From Adhaeribacter rhizoryzae (GTDB lineage Bacteria; Bacteroidota; Bacteroidia; Cytophagales; Hymenobacteraceae), in NCBI RefSeq assembly GCF_008629685.1, contig NZ_VWSF01000004.1, positions 343,316 to 407,315 on the forward strand: DNA of 64,000 nt, in the 5' to 3' direction. The notes under the pieces were generated by a model. It was not told the DNA's origin. It saw nothing but the letters and a program-made list of their open reading frames with translations, and did not search any database. Made by a program: the position numbers and the translations under genes. How positions within the stretch are numbered: position 1 is the stretch's first letter; each line of letters starts with the position of its first letter. Positions 34,258-42,180 of the stretch are shown one piece after another.

Positions 34258-36048
34258 ATGCACGATAAATATTTATACCAGCAAACAACGGATACCCATT
34301 CTTTTGCCGAACCGCAAAAAGCAGTTGTAACTCACCTGCACTTAGCCATAAAAGTAGATTTTGATAACCAAAAAATTAGCGGCCAGGCAACCTACAACAT
34401 TAAGGTTGCTCCAAATGCTGACGAAATTATTTTCGATATAAATAATTTAAAAATATTAAAAATATTGCTGGATGATAAAACGGAAGCCACCTATAAAGTG
34501 GGCAATTCGCAGCCTTATCTGGGCCAGCCATTAATAATAAAACTGCTGCCTGGTACCCAAAAAGTTACCATCTGGTACGAAACCCCAACCGATGCGGCAG
34601 CTTTACAATGGCTTAGTCCCGCGCAAACCGGCGGTAAAAGATATCCGTTTTTATTTACCCAATCGCAGGCAATTCTGGCCAGAACCTGGTTACCCTGCCA
34701 GGATAGCCCCGGCATCAGGTTTACGTACGAAGCCCAGGTAGCAGTGCCGCCTCAATTTTTAGCCTTAATGAGTGCCCTGAATCCCCAGCGTAAAAACCCA
34801 ACTGGTATTTACACTTTTAAGCAAGAGCGTCCTATTCCGTCTTATTTAATGGCGCTGGCGGTTGGCAACCTGGAGTTTAAGCCGTTAGATAACCGCACGG
34901 GCGTTTACGCCGAACCTGAGCAGTTGGCAGCTGCTTACCAGGAATTTGCCCAATTACCCGATATGGTAACCGCCGCCGAAAATTTATACGGCACTTATTT
35001 ATGGAACCGCTACGATTTGCTGTTGCTGCCCCCGAGTTTTCCTTTTGGCGGCATGGAAAACCCCATGCTTACCTTTGTAACACCTACTATTATTGCCGGC
35101 GATCGTTCGCTTACAAGTTTGGTGGCCCATGAGCTGGCGCATTCGTGGTCGGGAAATTTGGTTACCAATGCTACCTGGAACGATTTCTGGCTGAACGAAG
35201 GGTTTACGGTTTATTTTGAACGACGTATTATGGAGGCTTTAAACGGCCAGGATTACGCGGATATGCTAAAAGTGCTGGGGTACCAGGATTTAAAACAAAT
35301 CCTACAGGAACTTGGACCAGATTCGCCGGATACGCATTTAAAATTAAATTTAACTAACCGCGACCCTGACGAAGGGCTAACCGAAATAGCGTACGAAAAA
35401 GGAAACTACTTTTTGCTGGCGCTGGAAGAAAAATATGGCCGGGAATATTTAGATAAGTTTATTAGGGAATATTTTACGCAGCATGCCTTCCGGGCGATGG
35501 ATACGGAGTTGTTTCTGAAATTTTTACAGGAAAATTTGCTAACCCAGCCCGGCAAACTGGAACTGCAGGTACAACCAGAAGAATGGATTTATAAAGCTAA
35601 TTTACCGGAGAATAAACCCGAACTAAAATCCCGGCGCTTTGGCGAAGTTGCAGGGCAATCTGAAAAATATAAAACAGACTGGTTGGTAACCGAACTAAAC
35701 ACAACTGCCTGGTCTACGCACGAGTGGCTTTATTTTTTACACCTGCTGGAGCCAACCTTAGATCCAAAACAACTTAAGGATTTAGACGCGGCTTTTAACT
35801 TAACCAATTCGGGCAACGCCGAAATATTGGCCGTATGGTTTGGCTTTGCCATTCAGCACGATTATAAACCAGCTTACCCGGCCCTGGAAAAATTCCTGAG
35901 CACCGTAGGCCGTCGTAAATTTCTGATGCCTTTATACAAAGGCTTAAAAGCTAAAAATCCTGGTTGGGCTACGCAAATATATAAATCGGCGCGTGCTAAT
36001 TACCACGCCGTAGCCACCAGTTCCCTCGATAAATTATTGCTAACCTAA
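34258..36048 (+). CDS. M1 family metalloaminopeptidase
   Basis: A 596-residue zinc aminopeptidase. The exopeptidase motif GGMENP is at residues 264-269. The zinc site is HELAH (291-295) plus Glu314 in NEGFTVYFERR. The C-terminal helical domain (about 450-596) resembles leukotriene-A4-hydrolase-type members. The enzyme removes N-terminal residues from peptides. There is no signal peptide or lipobox, although many Bacteroidota homologs are secreted, so this one is probably cytosolic. A terminator follows. Confidence 0.95.
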   Translation: MHDKYLYQQTTDTHSFAEPQKAVVTHLHLAIKVDFDNQKISGQATYNIKVAPNADEIIFDINNLKILKILLDDKTEATYKVGNSQPYLGQPLIIKLLPGTQKVTIWYETPTDAAALQWLSPAQTGGKRYPFLFTQSQAILARTWLPCQDSPGIRFTYEAQVAVPPQFLALMSALNPQRKNPTGIYTFKQERPIPSYLMALAVGNLEFKPLDNRTGVYAEPEQLAAAYQEFAQLPDMVTAAENLYGTYLWNRYDLLLLPPSFPFGGMENPMLTFVTPTIIAGDRSLTSLVAHELAHSWSGNLVTNATWNDFWLNEGFTVYFERRIMEALNGQDYADMLKVLGYQDLKQILQELGPDSPDTHLKLNLTNRDPDEGLTEIAYEKGNYFLLALEEKYGREYLDKFIREYFTQHAFRAMDTELFLKFLQENLLTQPGKLELQVQPEEWIYKANLPENKPELKSRRFGEVAGQSEKYKTDWLVTELNTTAWSTHEWLYFLHLLEPTLDPKQLKDLDAAFNLTNSGNAEILAVWFGFAIQHDYKPAYPALEKFLSTVGRRKFLMPLYKGLKAKNPGWATQIYKSARANYHAVATSSLDKLLLT

Positions 36049-36049
36049 A

Positions 36050-36096
36050 CAAAAAAAAGCCCTGGTCCATTTTTAACGAACCAGGGCTTTTTTGTT
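36050..36096. terminator. Terminator between the M1 peptidase and DUF892 genes
   Basis: AAAAAAGCCCTGG pairs with CCAGGGCTTTTTT around about 15 nt, with A and T tracts on both sides. It lies between convergent genes, so it can act in both directions. Confidence 0.88.
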
Positions 36097-36108
36097 TATT
36101 CAAGCGGC

Positions 36109-36603
36109 TTAATGATTTTCCGCTTTAATATTAATGGAAGTCTCGGCGAGGTAAGAAAGTTTTTCATCGGTTTTCTTTTCTTCGCTCAAAGTTTCCTGCA
36201 ATAAATTTAAAGCTTCGGTATGGCCTAAAAATTTAGCGTAAGTACAAGCTGTACCATAACCAGCAATTTCGTAGTGTTCTACGCGTTGGGCGCAGGCAAT
36301 TAAGCCGGCATCCATTACTGCTTTATCGGCATCAAAAGTCATAAACTCTTCGGCCTCTTTTAAAATACCTTCCATGGCTTTGCATTTTTCGGCTTCGGGC
36401 TTAATGCCTAATGCCTGAAATACCTGTTCCAGGCGTTTTACCTGGTTTTGGGTTTCTTCCATGTGCTTGGTAAAGGCTTGCTGCAAATCTTTTGAAGTAG
36501 TTTTGGCCTGCATTTTCGGCATTGCTTTCAGCAGTTGTTGTTCGGCACCGTATAAATCTTTTAACTGATGCACAAACAGGTCGTTCAATGTTTTCAATTC
36601 CAT
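36109..36603 (-). CDS. Ferritin-like DUF892 (YciE/YciF family) protein
   Basis: A 164-residue four-helix protein. It starts with LNDLFVHQLKDLYGAEQQLLKAMPKM, the YciF signature, and continues with LEQVFQALGIKPEAEKCKAMEGI and CAQRVEHYEIAGYGTACTYAK. These positions carry Glu and His residues expected for a dinuclear iron site. YciF-like proteins are linked to stress and osmotic response. The gene stands alone between a terminator and the divergent cyanophycinase gene. Metal content is inferred from family. Confidence 0.93.
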   Translation of the reverse strand: MELKTLNDLFVHQLKDLYGAEQQLLKAMPKMQAKTTSKDLQQAFTKHMEETQNQVKRLEQVFQALGIKPEAEKCKAMEGILKEAEEFMTFDADKAVMDAGLIACAQRVEHYEIAGYGTACTYAKFLGHTEALNLLQETLSEEKKTDEKLSYLAETSINIKAENH

Positions 36604-36768
36604 AGTTGTAGTTTTTAAATCTCTTCCGTTTGCCTTTCTATACGCCCTGCTTTTAATATAGGTTTATAAACCTTTGTTTAAATGCAAGGCACTTATCTAC
36701 CAGGCGACTCCTGTTTAGTTATTTGCGAATAACAATGGGTTTAAAGAAGTTTATAAAAGGTTTATTTT

Positions 36769-36776
36769 TACTTTTG
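36769..36776 (+). promoter_or_regulatory. Promoter -7 element (TACTTTTG) for the cyanophycinase gene
   Basis: TACTTTTG fits TAnnTTTG and lies 55 bp before the GTG start. A -33 TTG is not seen at the expected spacing. Confidence 0.45.
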
Positions 36777-36831
36777 CAAAGAATATTTTTTTATTAGCTG
36801 AACGGCGGCTTACAATTATTTAATTTATTAC

Positions 36832-37722
36832 GTGACTATACCCAAAGGAAAACTAATTGCTATTGGCGGAAATGAGGATAAAGGCACTTATCCGAACCCT
36901 ACTTCTAAAAAAAAATATTACCTCGATTTTTTTGAACTCGGTATTTTAAAAAGGATCATAACCGAATTGCAGGTTCCGAATCCGCGCATCGAGGTAATTA
37001 CGTCGGCATCCATGATTCCGGAAGAAGTTGGCGACAGGTACATTGGGGCTTTTAGTATTTTGGGTTGTACCAATATTGGACTCATGCATATCCGCACGCC
37101 CGAAGATGCCCTTTTGCCGGAATACCTGGAGCGGCTCCGCGCCACCAATGGCATCTTATTTACCGGCGGCGATCAGTCGCGGCTCGTGAATATTTTTGGG
37201 CAAAGCCAGTTTTTACAGGTTTGCCAGGAGCGTTATTTGCAGGAACCTACTTTTGTAATTGCGGGTACCAGCGCCGGGGCTATGGCCATGTCCGAAATAA
37301 TGATAAAAGGCGGCAGCAGCACCGAAGCTTTAATGAAAGGCGCTGTAAAGCTGCGCGAAGGCTTAGGCTTAATTCGCAACGTCATCATCGATTCGCATTT
37401 TGTAAAACGTGGCCGGTTTGGCCGGTTAATTGAAGCCGTAAGCACCCACCCCAAAGCCATTGGTATTGGCTTAGGCGAAGATACCGGCGTGCTCATTACC
37501 AACGGCAACCAAATAGAAACCATTGGCTCTAACCTGGTTATTATTATCGATGGGCATCATATTAATCATAATAATACCAGCCAGGTTCCGAAAGGCACGG
37601 CATTATCCATCGAAAACCTGATTATGCACGTGCTGGCTAAAGGTAATTTGTACGATATTATTGAACGCACATTTTATAGAGATAAAGAAACCCACCTGAA
37701 ACGGGAAGATATTGCCTATTAA
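36832..37722 (+). CDS. Cyanophycinase
   Basis: A 296-residue S51-type peptidase. It starts at GTG, since no ATG occurs in the conserved N-terminus (TIPKGKLIAIGGNEDKG). The nucleophile is Ser147 in AGTSAGAMAM. The family segment GLGLIRNVIIDSHFVKRGRFGRL places the conserved His in DSHF. TGGDQSRL is another hallmark. Cyanophycinase cuts the storage polymer cyanophycin into beta-Asp-Arg dipeptides. It converges on an isoaspartyl peptidase, the enzyme for the next step. No cyanophycin synthetase lies in the window. Confidence 0.93.
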   Translation: MTIPKGKLIAIGGNEDKGTYPNPTSKKKYYLDFFELGILKRIITELQVPNPRIEVITSASMIPEEVGDRYIGAFSILGCTNIGLMHIRTPEDALLPEYLERLRATNGILFTGGDQSRLVNIFGQSQFLQVCQERYLQEPTFVIAGTSAGAMAMSEIMIKGGSSTEALMKGAVKLREGLGLIRNVIIDSHFVKRGRFGRLIEAVSTHPKAIGIGLGEDTGVLITNGNQIETIGSNLVIIIDGHHINHNNTSQVPKGTALSIENLIMHVLAKGNLYDIIERTFYRDKETHLKREDIAY

Positions 37723-37770
37723 CTATTGTTAAGCAAATCTTACAAAATAGAATTCAAGCAATCCACACGA

Positions 37771-37843
37771 GTCATCCTGGGAATACAAGTATTCCGGGAG
37801 GAAACTATTAAGCAGGCAGCCAAATAGTTTCCTCTTGAATGAC
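37771..37843. repeat. Palindromic repeat, family A, copy 1
   Basis: GTCATCCTGG and GGAGGAAACTATT on the left pair with AAATAGTTTCCTC and TTGAATGAC on the right. The loop is AGCAGGCAGCC, the reverse complement of the loop of the copy at 44875. A short insertion (about 16 bp) interrupts the left arm. It lies between convergent genes and might also end transcription. Confidence 0.75.
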
Positions 37844-37898
37844 AACAATGGGCACCATAGCCTTATAATAATAAACAAGTATAATTGCTATAAACGGG

Positions 37899-38825
37899 CT
37901 AATCATTATAAATGCGGAGGTAAGTTGGTTCCTGGTTGCGACGGGCGGCGCGGTACATGCCTTCGGAATTAAAACTTAAAACAATATTGGCCTGGGCATC
38001 TACGGCTATTAAGCCGCCCTCGCCGCCTAGTTTTACCAGCTTATCGTTTACCACGTAATCGCAAGCCTGCTGTAACGAGTAACCTTTGTATTCCATTAAA
38101 CACGAAACATCGTAGGCCACTACGGCCCGCATAAAATATTCGCCGTGGCCGGTACAAGATACCGCACAGGTTTCGTTATTGGCGTAAGTACCAGCACCAA
38201 TAATGGGACTATCGCCGATGCGGTTGTATTTTTTATTCGTCATGCCGCCGGTAGATGTAGCAGCGGCTAAGTTTCCCTCCAAATCTACGGCCACTGCTCC
38301 TACTGTGCCAAATTTGCGATCTTCGGTGTGGTCCAATGAAACGGTGTTAGTGGCTTGGGCCTGTACCCATTGCTGATAGCGGTATTCGTCGTAAAAAAAA
38401 GTATCAGGCTCAAAAGGTAAATTTCTTTCCCGGGCAAATTCTTCGGCGCCACTGCCGGTTAATAAAACGTGCTCCGAGTGAACTCTGATTTCGTTAGCCA
38501 ATATTATAGGATTGCGCACATTTTTCACGCCGGCTACGGCACCGGCTTCCAAGGTTCGGCCGCACATCAGAGCGGCATCCATCTCGTGGTGACCATCGTG
38601 GGTAAAAACCGAACCTTTACCGGCGTTAAAAACCGGGTTGTCTTCCAGGCGCTGAACCGCTTTAATTACTGCTTCCACGGCTGTTCCGCCCGAACGTAAT
38701 ATTTGGTGACCCACTTCTATGGCTTGTTCCAGGGCAGTTAAATATTGCCGTTCCTTCTCCGGTGTCATGGCTGTTCGTAAAATGGTACCGGCGCCGCCGT
38801 GAATAGCAAGAGCAATATTTTTCAT
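37899..38825 (-). CDS. Isoaspartyl peptidase / L-asparaginase (plant type)
   Basis: A 308-residue N-terminal-nucleophile hydrolase. It starts with ALAIHGGAGTI and has LEDNPVFNAGKGSVFTHDGHHEMDA. The autocatalytic cut lies before Thr174 in KFGTVGAVAVD, and AAATSTGGMTNKKYNRIGDSPIIGAGTYAN binds the substrate. It hydrolyses isoaspartyl dipeptides and asparagine. Because cyanophycinase releases beta-Asp-Arg dipeptides, the two convergent genes can form a degradation route to Asp and Arg. Confidence 0.94.
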   Translation of the reverse strand: MKNIALAIHGGAGTILRTAMTPEKERQYLTALEQAIEVGHQILRSGGTAVEAVIKAVQRLEDNPVFNAGKGSVFTHDGHHEMDAALMCGRTLEAGAVAGVKNVRNPIILANEIRVHSEHVLLTGSGAEEFARERNLPFEPDTFFYDEYRYQQWVQAQATNTVSLDHTEDRKFGTVGAVAVDLEGNLAAATSTGGMTNKKYNRIGDSPIIGAGTYANNETCAVSCTGHGEYFMRAVVAYDVSCLMEYKGYSLQQACDYVVNDKLVKLGGEGGLIAVDAQANIVLSFNSEGMYRAARRNQEPTYLRIYND

Positions 38826-38957
38826 GTAATTTTAGTTTATATATCAGGCCGAAAAACCAGTTTTTTAAAGCTACAACTACGGCAATCGGCCCCGCTCCGA
38901 TGCATAAAACCAACTAAATTTATAATCCCGAAAGGAATTATTGTGCGCTGAAATTCG

Positions 38958-38965
38958 TATATTTG
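38958..38965 (+). promoter_or_regulatory. Promoter -7 element (TATATTTG) for the DUF3127 gene
   Basis: TATATTTG fits TAnnTTTG and lies 36 bp before the ATG. A TTG at 38941 is present but only 14 bp upstream, closer than the usual 19-21 bp. Confidence 0.45.
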
Positions 38966-39001
38966 TAAATAACAATTAGCTAAAATTTAAATTAAAATAT
39001 T

Positions 39002-39397
39002 ATGTCTTTTGATGTTCAAGGTAGATTGCACGAAATATTCGACGAGACCCAGGTAAGCGACAAATTCCGGAAAAGAGAGTTTGTTCTGGAAATTCCGGAC
39101 GGTTCCTATACCCAATATATCAAGTTTCAGCTTACCCAGGATAAGTGCAACGTGCTGGATCAATACAAAATAGGCGACGAAGTAAAAGTAACTTTTAATC
39201 TGTCGGGCAAGCCATTTACCAAAAACGGCACCACCATGTACTTTACCAACTTAAGCGCCTGGCGCGTAGAAAGTGCTAACGGAGCGGCTCCGGCCAACAC
39301 CGGCAATAATAATGGTAACTTCCGGGCAGCCCCGGCCGCGCAACCAGCCGCAAACTCTTTCCTTTCCGACGAAGCAGACAACGACCTTCCTTTCTAA
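39002..39397 (+). CDS. DUF3127 protein (OB-fold-like)
   Basis: A 131-residue protein. Residues 1-90 fit DUF3127: FDVQGRLHEIFDETQVSDKFRKREFVLEI, then YTQYIKFQLTQDKCNVLDQY and VKVTFNLSGKPFTKNG. The strand pattern suggests an OB fold. The tail is low-complexity (Ala, Asn, Pro) and ends in acidic DEADNDLPF, the layout of single-stranded-DNA-binding proteins whose acidic tip recruits partners. A DNA-binding role is plausible but not shown. A terminator follows. Confidence 0.88.
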   Translation: MSFDVQGRLHEIFDETQVSDKFRKREFVLEIPDGSYTQYIKFQLTQDKCNVLDQYKIGDEVKVTFNLSGKPFTKNGTTMYFTNLSAWRVESANGAAPANTGNNNGNFRAAPAAQPAANSFLSDEADNDLPF

Positions 39398-39422
39398 TTA
39401 TTAACAATTAGATATTTATACG

Positions 39423-39450
39423 AAAGCGGGCCGAAAGCCCGCTTTTTTTG
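39423..39450 (+). terminator. Terminator after the DUF3127 gene
   Basis: AAAGCGGGC (39423-39431) pairs with GCCCGCTTT (39437-39445) around 5 nt, followed by TTTTG. Confidence 0.88.
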
Positions 39451-39594
39451 TATGCCAATATTTTAAATAAGGCGAATGCCAAAGGCAATAATCCGGTTTA
39501 CAAAACCTTAAACTAATATAATGGTATATTCTTTGCGGAATGTTTACAGCTCTTTTATGAGGTAAGTACCGCCGAACTTACCGTTAAAAATTCT

Positions 39595-40467
39595 ATGAAG
39601 AACAAAATAGTTATTATAACCGGCGGCAGCACCGGCATAGGCAAAGTAACCGCAACAGAATTAGCCCGCCAGGGCGCCCAGGTTGTGCTGGTTAGCCGCG
39701 ATGCAGCCCGGGGTAATGCCGCCATGACCGAAATTATAAAGGAGACCCGCAACCAGCAGGTTACTTTTATTCCCTGCGATTTATCGCGCATGGCTAACGT
39801 AAAAATATTGGCCCTGGAAATTCAAAGCCGGTTTAATCATATAGATGTACTAATAAATAATGCCGGAATTTTGCCGGGCAAGTTTACCTTAACCCCCGAA
39901 GGCTATGAACTAAGCTGGGCCACCAATTATTTATCGGGATTTTTATTAACCAATTTATTGTGGCAGCAGCTCCTGAACGCCGAAGCCGCCCGCATTATTA
40001 ATGTTTCGTCGGAAGCGCACCGGCTGGGCCAAATAGATGTTAACCAAACCCATACGGTTAAAAATTATTCTTCGTTTACAGCTTACTGCGATTCTAAACT
40101 GGCTAATATTTTATTTACTTACGAACTGGCGCAGCGCCTGGAGTTAACCAGTATTACGGCCAATTGCCTGCACCCCGGCGTTATTGCGAGTAATTTTGGT
40201 ACTACCTCGTTTGGCTTGCTTAAATGGATATTCCGCTTGGGGCGACCTTTTATGCAAAGTGCTGCCAAAGGGGCCGAAACCGTAATTTACCTGGCCACTT
40301 CGCCGGAAGTAACGGGAGTAACCGGCAAATATTTTAAAAAGAAAAAACCTGTTAAATCTTCTAAAGAAACTTATAATACTGCTTTGGCAAAACGCCTTTG
40401 GCGGTTTAGCGCGGCCCAAACCGGTTTATACGTTGGCCACGAAGACGAAGAAGAAATTTTAACATGA
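39595..40467 (+). CDS. Short-chain dehydrogenase/reductase (retinol-dehydrogenase-like)
   Basis: A 290-residue SDR enzyme. The cofactor motif is TGGSTGIG at residues 9-16, the structural motif NNAG at 88-91, catalytic Ser138/139 in VSSEAHR, and Tyr164-x3-Lys168 in YCDSK. The pattern resembles retinol dehydrogenase 11-14 type enzymes. Substrate unknown. Its last bases overlap the next gene by 4 bp (ATGA), so they are translated together. Confidence 0.92.
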   Translation: MKNKIVIITGGSTGIGKVTATELARQGAQVVLVSRDAARGNAAMTEIIKETRNQQVTFIPCDLSRMANVKILALEIQSRFNHIDVLINNAGILPGKFTLTPEGYELSWATNYLSGFLLTNLLWQQLLNAEAARIINVSSEAHRLGQIDVNQTHTVKNYSSFTAYCDSKLANILFTYELAQRLELTSITANCLHPGVIASNFGTTSFGLLKWIFRLGRPFMQSAAKGAETVIYLATSPEVTGVTGKYFKKKKPVKSSKETYNTALAKRLWRFSAAQTGLYVGHEDEEEILT

Positions 40468-41090
40468 GTGATTTAGAAGAATTAATTGCCCACGGGGAAG
40501 GCGACCGGTTGGAATTTAAGAAAACCATTAACCACTTAGATAAAATTGCCCGCACCCTTACGGCTTTTGCCAATACCAAAGGCGGGGTAATATTGGTGGG
40601 TGTACTGGATAACGGCAAAATTTGCGGCATCGATCCGGAAGAAGAAAAACATAGTTTGCAAAAAGCCGCTCAATTTTATTGCGCTCCGCCAGTGCGGTTA
40701 TTTTTTAAAGAAGTAGAAGATGCCGATGGCCTTACCGTATTAAAAACCATTGTACCCGAAAGCCAGTACAAACCCCACCTGGCCAAATCAAAAGATAACG
40801 ACTGGCGAAATTACGTGCGAATAAAAGACGAATCGGTGCAAACAAATAAACAGTTGTTGCGAACAGCGCCAGCCGAAGAAGTTACGCAGCAGCCGTATAA
40901 GCCGGAAAACTATCAGGAAAGTATGTTGCTGTTGCAATTGCAGCAACAACCCCGCATTACGTTAAAGCAGTTTATGAGTTTAGCGCATATCTCGCAGGAG
41001 CGGGCTTCGCGCATTTTGGTAAACCTGGTACTGCATAATATTATCCGGGTGCACGACCAGGAAAAAGAACCTTATTATACCCTCAAATAA
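40464..41090 (+). CDS. AlbA_2 (Schlafen-like) putative DNA-binding domain protein
   Basis: A 208-residue protein. The AlbA_2 domain spans about 1-125: GEGDRLEFKKTINHLDKIARTLTAFANTKGGVILVGV, with NGKICGIDPEEEK. The C-terminal third (about 150-208) has a winged-helix-like segment (ITLKQFMSLAHISQERASRILVNLVLHNIIRV). This is a common bacterial regulator layout. It starts within the SDR stop (ATGA overlap), so it is likely coupled with the SDR. A role as its regulator is inference. Confidence 0.87.
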   Translation: MSDLEELIAHGEGDRLEFKKTINHLDKIARTLTAFANTKGGVILVGVLDNGKICGIDPEEEKHSLQKAAQFYCAPPVRLFFKEVEDADGLTVLKTIVPESQYKPHLAKSKDNDWRNYVRIKDESVQTNKQLLRTAPAEEVTQQPYKPENYQESMLLLQLQQQPRITLKQFMSLAHISQERASRILVNLVLHNIIRVHDQEKEPYYTLK

Positions 41091-41102
41091 TTTCCTTAAA
41101 GA

Positions 41103-41630
41103 TTAGCGGCCCATAAATTCTACCGTTGTAGAAGGTAATTTTTGGGGAATTACTTCCACCCGGCCATCGGGGTATAAATATTGGATAGGCTGACCATTGT
41201 TGTAAGTTACGGTTTTTTCAAAAGAACCTTCTGTATCAAAATAAACCCAATCGCCGAACCAGTAATAATGGGTTTTATCATTTTGTATTTCTACCCGGGC
41301 CAATCCTTTATTAGAAACCTGACCGTTTTCGTGGTAAAAAGTTACGTCTACCAAGCGTTTAGTGCCTTCCCAGGTATATTTTTCTTCCATCCGCAACTTA
41401 CCGCTCGGGTAAAAATATTTCCATTCATTCACCTGTTTGCCGTGGTCGAACCGGCCAAAGCAAATTAAGCGGCGGCCATGCGAGCGATCCAGGTATTTCC
41501 ATTTACCATGGTGCATGGCATTGCGATCGTAGCGGTTTATAATAATACCTTTCAGAAACTGCGCCTGCACCGGAGCTTTAGCCCAAAAAAGCAGCAACAG
41601 CGCCAATCCCACAAACTTTTTCATGCTCAT
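41103..41630 (-). CDS. MORN-repeat protein, secreted
   Basis: A 175-residue protein with a signal peptide (MSMKKFVGLALLLLFWAKAPVQAQ). The mature part has repeated aromatic-rich strands of the MORN/YwqK kind: HGKWKYLDRS, NEWKYFYPSGKLRMEEKYTWEG, VDVTFYHENGQVSNKG, and VTYNNGQPIQYLYPDGRVE. Such repeats bind lipids or other proteins. It is likely periplasmic. The gene is convergent with the AlbA_2 gene, 12 bp apart, without a visible terminator. Confidence 0.82.
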   Translation of the reverse strand: MSMKKFVGLALLLLFWAKAPVQAQFLKGIIINRYDRNAMHHGKWKYLDRSHGRRLICFGRFDHGKQVNEWKYFYPSGKLRMEEKYTWEGTKRLVDVTFYHENGQVSNKGLARVEIQNDKTHYYWFGDWVYFDTEGSFEKTVTYNNGQPIQYLYPDGRVEVIPQKLPSTTVEFMGR

Positions 41631-41700
41631 TAATTATGCTGAATAATTTTTTAAATATATGCTCTTTTGGGTATGCCTTTAAATAATGCCGAATAGCTTC

Positions 41701-41744
41701 AATAACAAGAAGTCTCGTCGTTTAAAACGAGACTTCTTGTTATT
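41701..41744 (-). terminator. Hairpin after the lysine-rich tiny gene
   Basis: AATAACAAGAAGTCTCGT (41701-41718) pairs perfectly with its complement at 41727-41744 around 8 nt. It is 9 bp beyond the stop codon of the tiny gene. The tail has few T, so termination strength is uncertain. Confidence 0.7.
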
Positions 41745-41753
41745 TATTCCGGA

Positions 41754-41858
41754 TTAATCGTAAGATTTTTTCTTTTCCTGTTTCTCTGCTTTTTTCTCTT
41801 TAGCAGTTTTCTGGGGCTTTTTCTTGTCTTCTTTACGAGCGTCTTGTGCTTTGGCCAT
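41754..41858 (-). CDS. Tiny lysine-rich protein (34 residues)
   Basis: A 34-residue frame on the minus strand starts MAKAQDARKEDKKKPQKTAK and ends in KSYD. About half of the residues are Lys, Glu or Gln, so it is highly charged and basic, like small DNA- or ribosome-associated proteins. A hairpin follows its stop. Evidence is limited to frame, location and hairpin; a chance lysine-rich frame in AT-rich DNA is the alternative. Confidence 0.5.
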   Translation of the reverse strand: MAKAQDARKEDKKKPQKTAKEKKAEKQEKKKSYD

Positions 41859-42180
41859 AACTTTATGTTTAATTTAAGATGTAGAAAATTAATTAACGGA
41901 ATTTTATACCATAATTGCTTAATACCTGATAAATAATTTAAGCAAAAAGGTTTCTTGTTAGCTGGGGTAAATATCCCGCCGAAAGTTTAAATATACATTT
42001 TGTTCATTATCAAGGCAATAAAATAAGGTATTAAACGCAGCAAAAATATTTATGCAACTGCCGCCTAAAATCTAAATATTAAATCTTATACTAGCCCAAG
42101 GTTTTACGTATAATAAATCCGTTTAAGCTGTTTTGCTTAATAACCTGCAATTACCGATTTCTTACCGTTTAAGTTACCTT

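Larger units (their letters stand above)
41631..42180. other. Intergenic region with a tiny gene and a strong hairpin
   Basis: The region holds a 34-residue lysine-rich frame (41754-41858) and an 18-bp hairpin (41701-41744). The rest, 41859-42180, is AT-rich and shows no repeat copy or promoter I can support. Confidence 0.5.
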
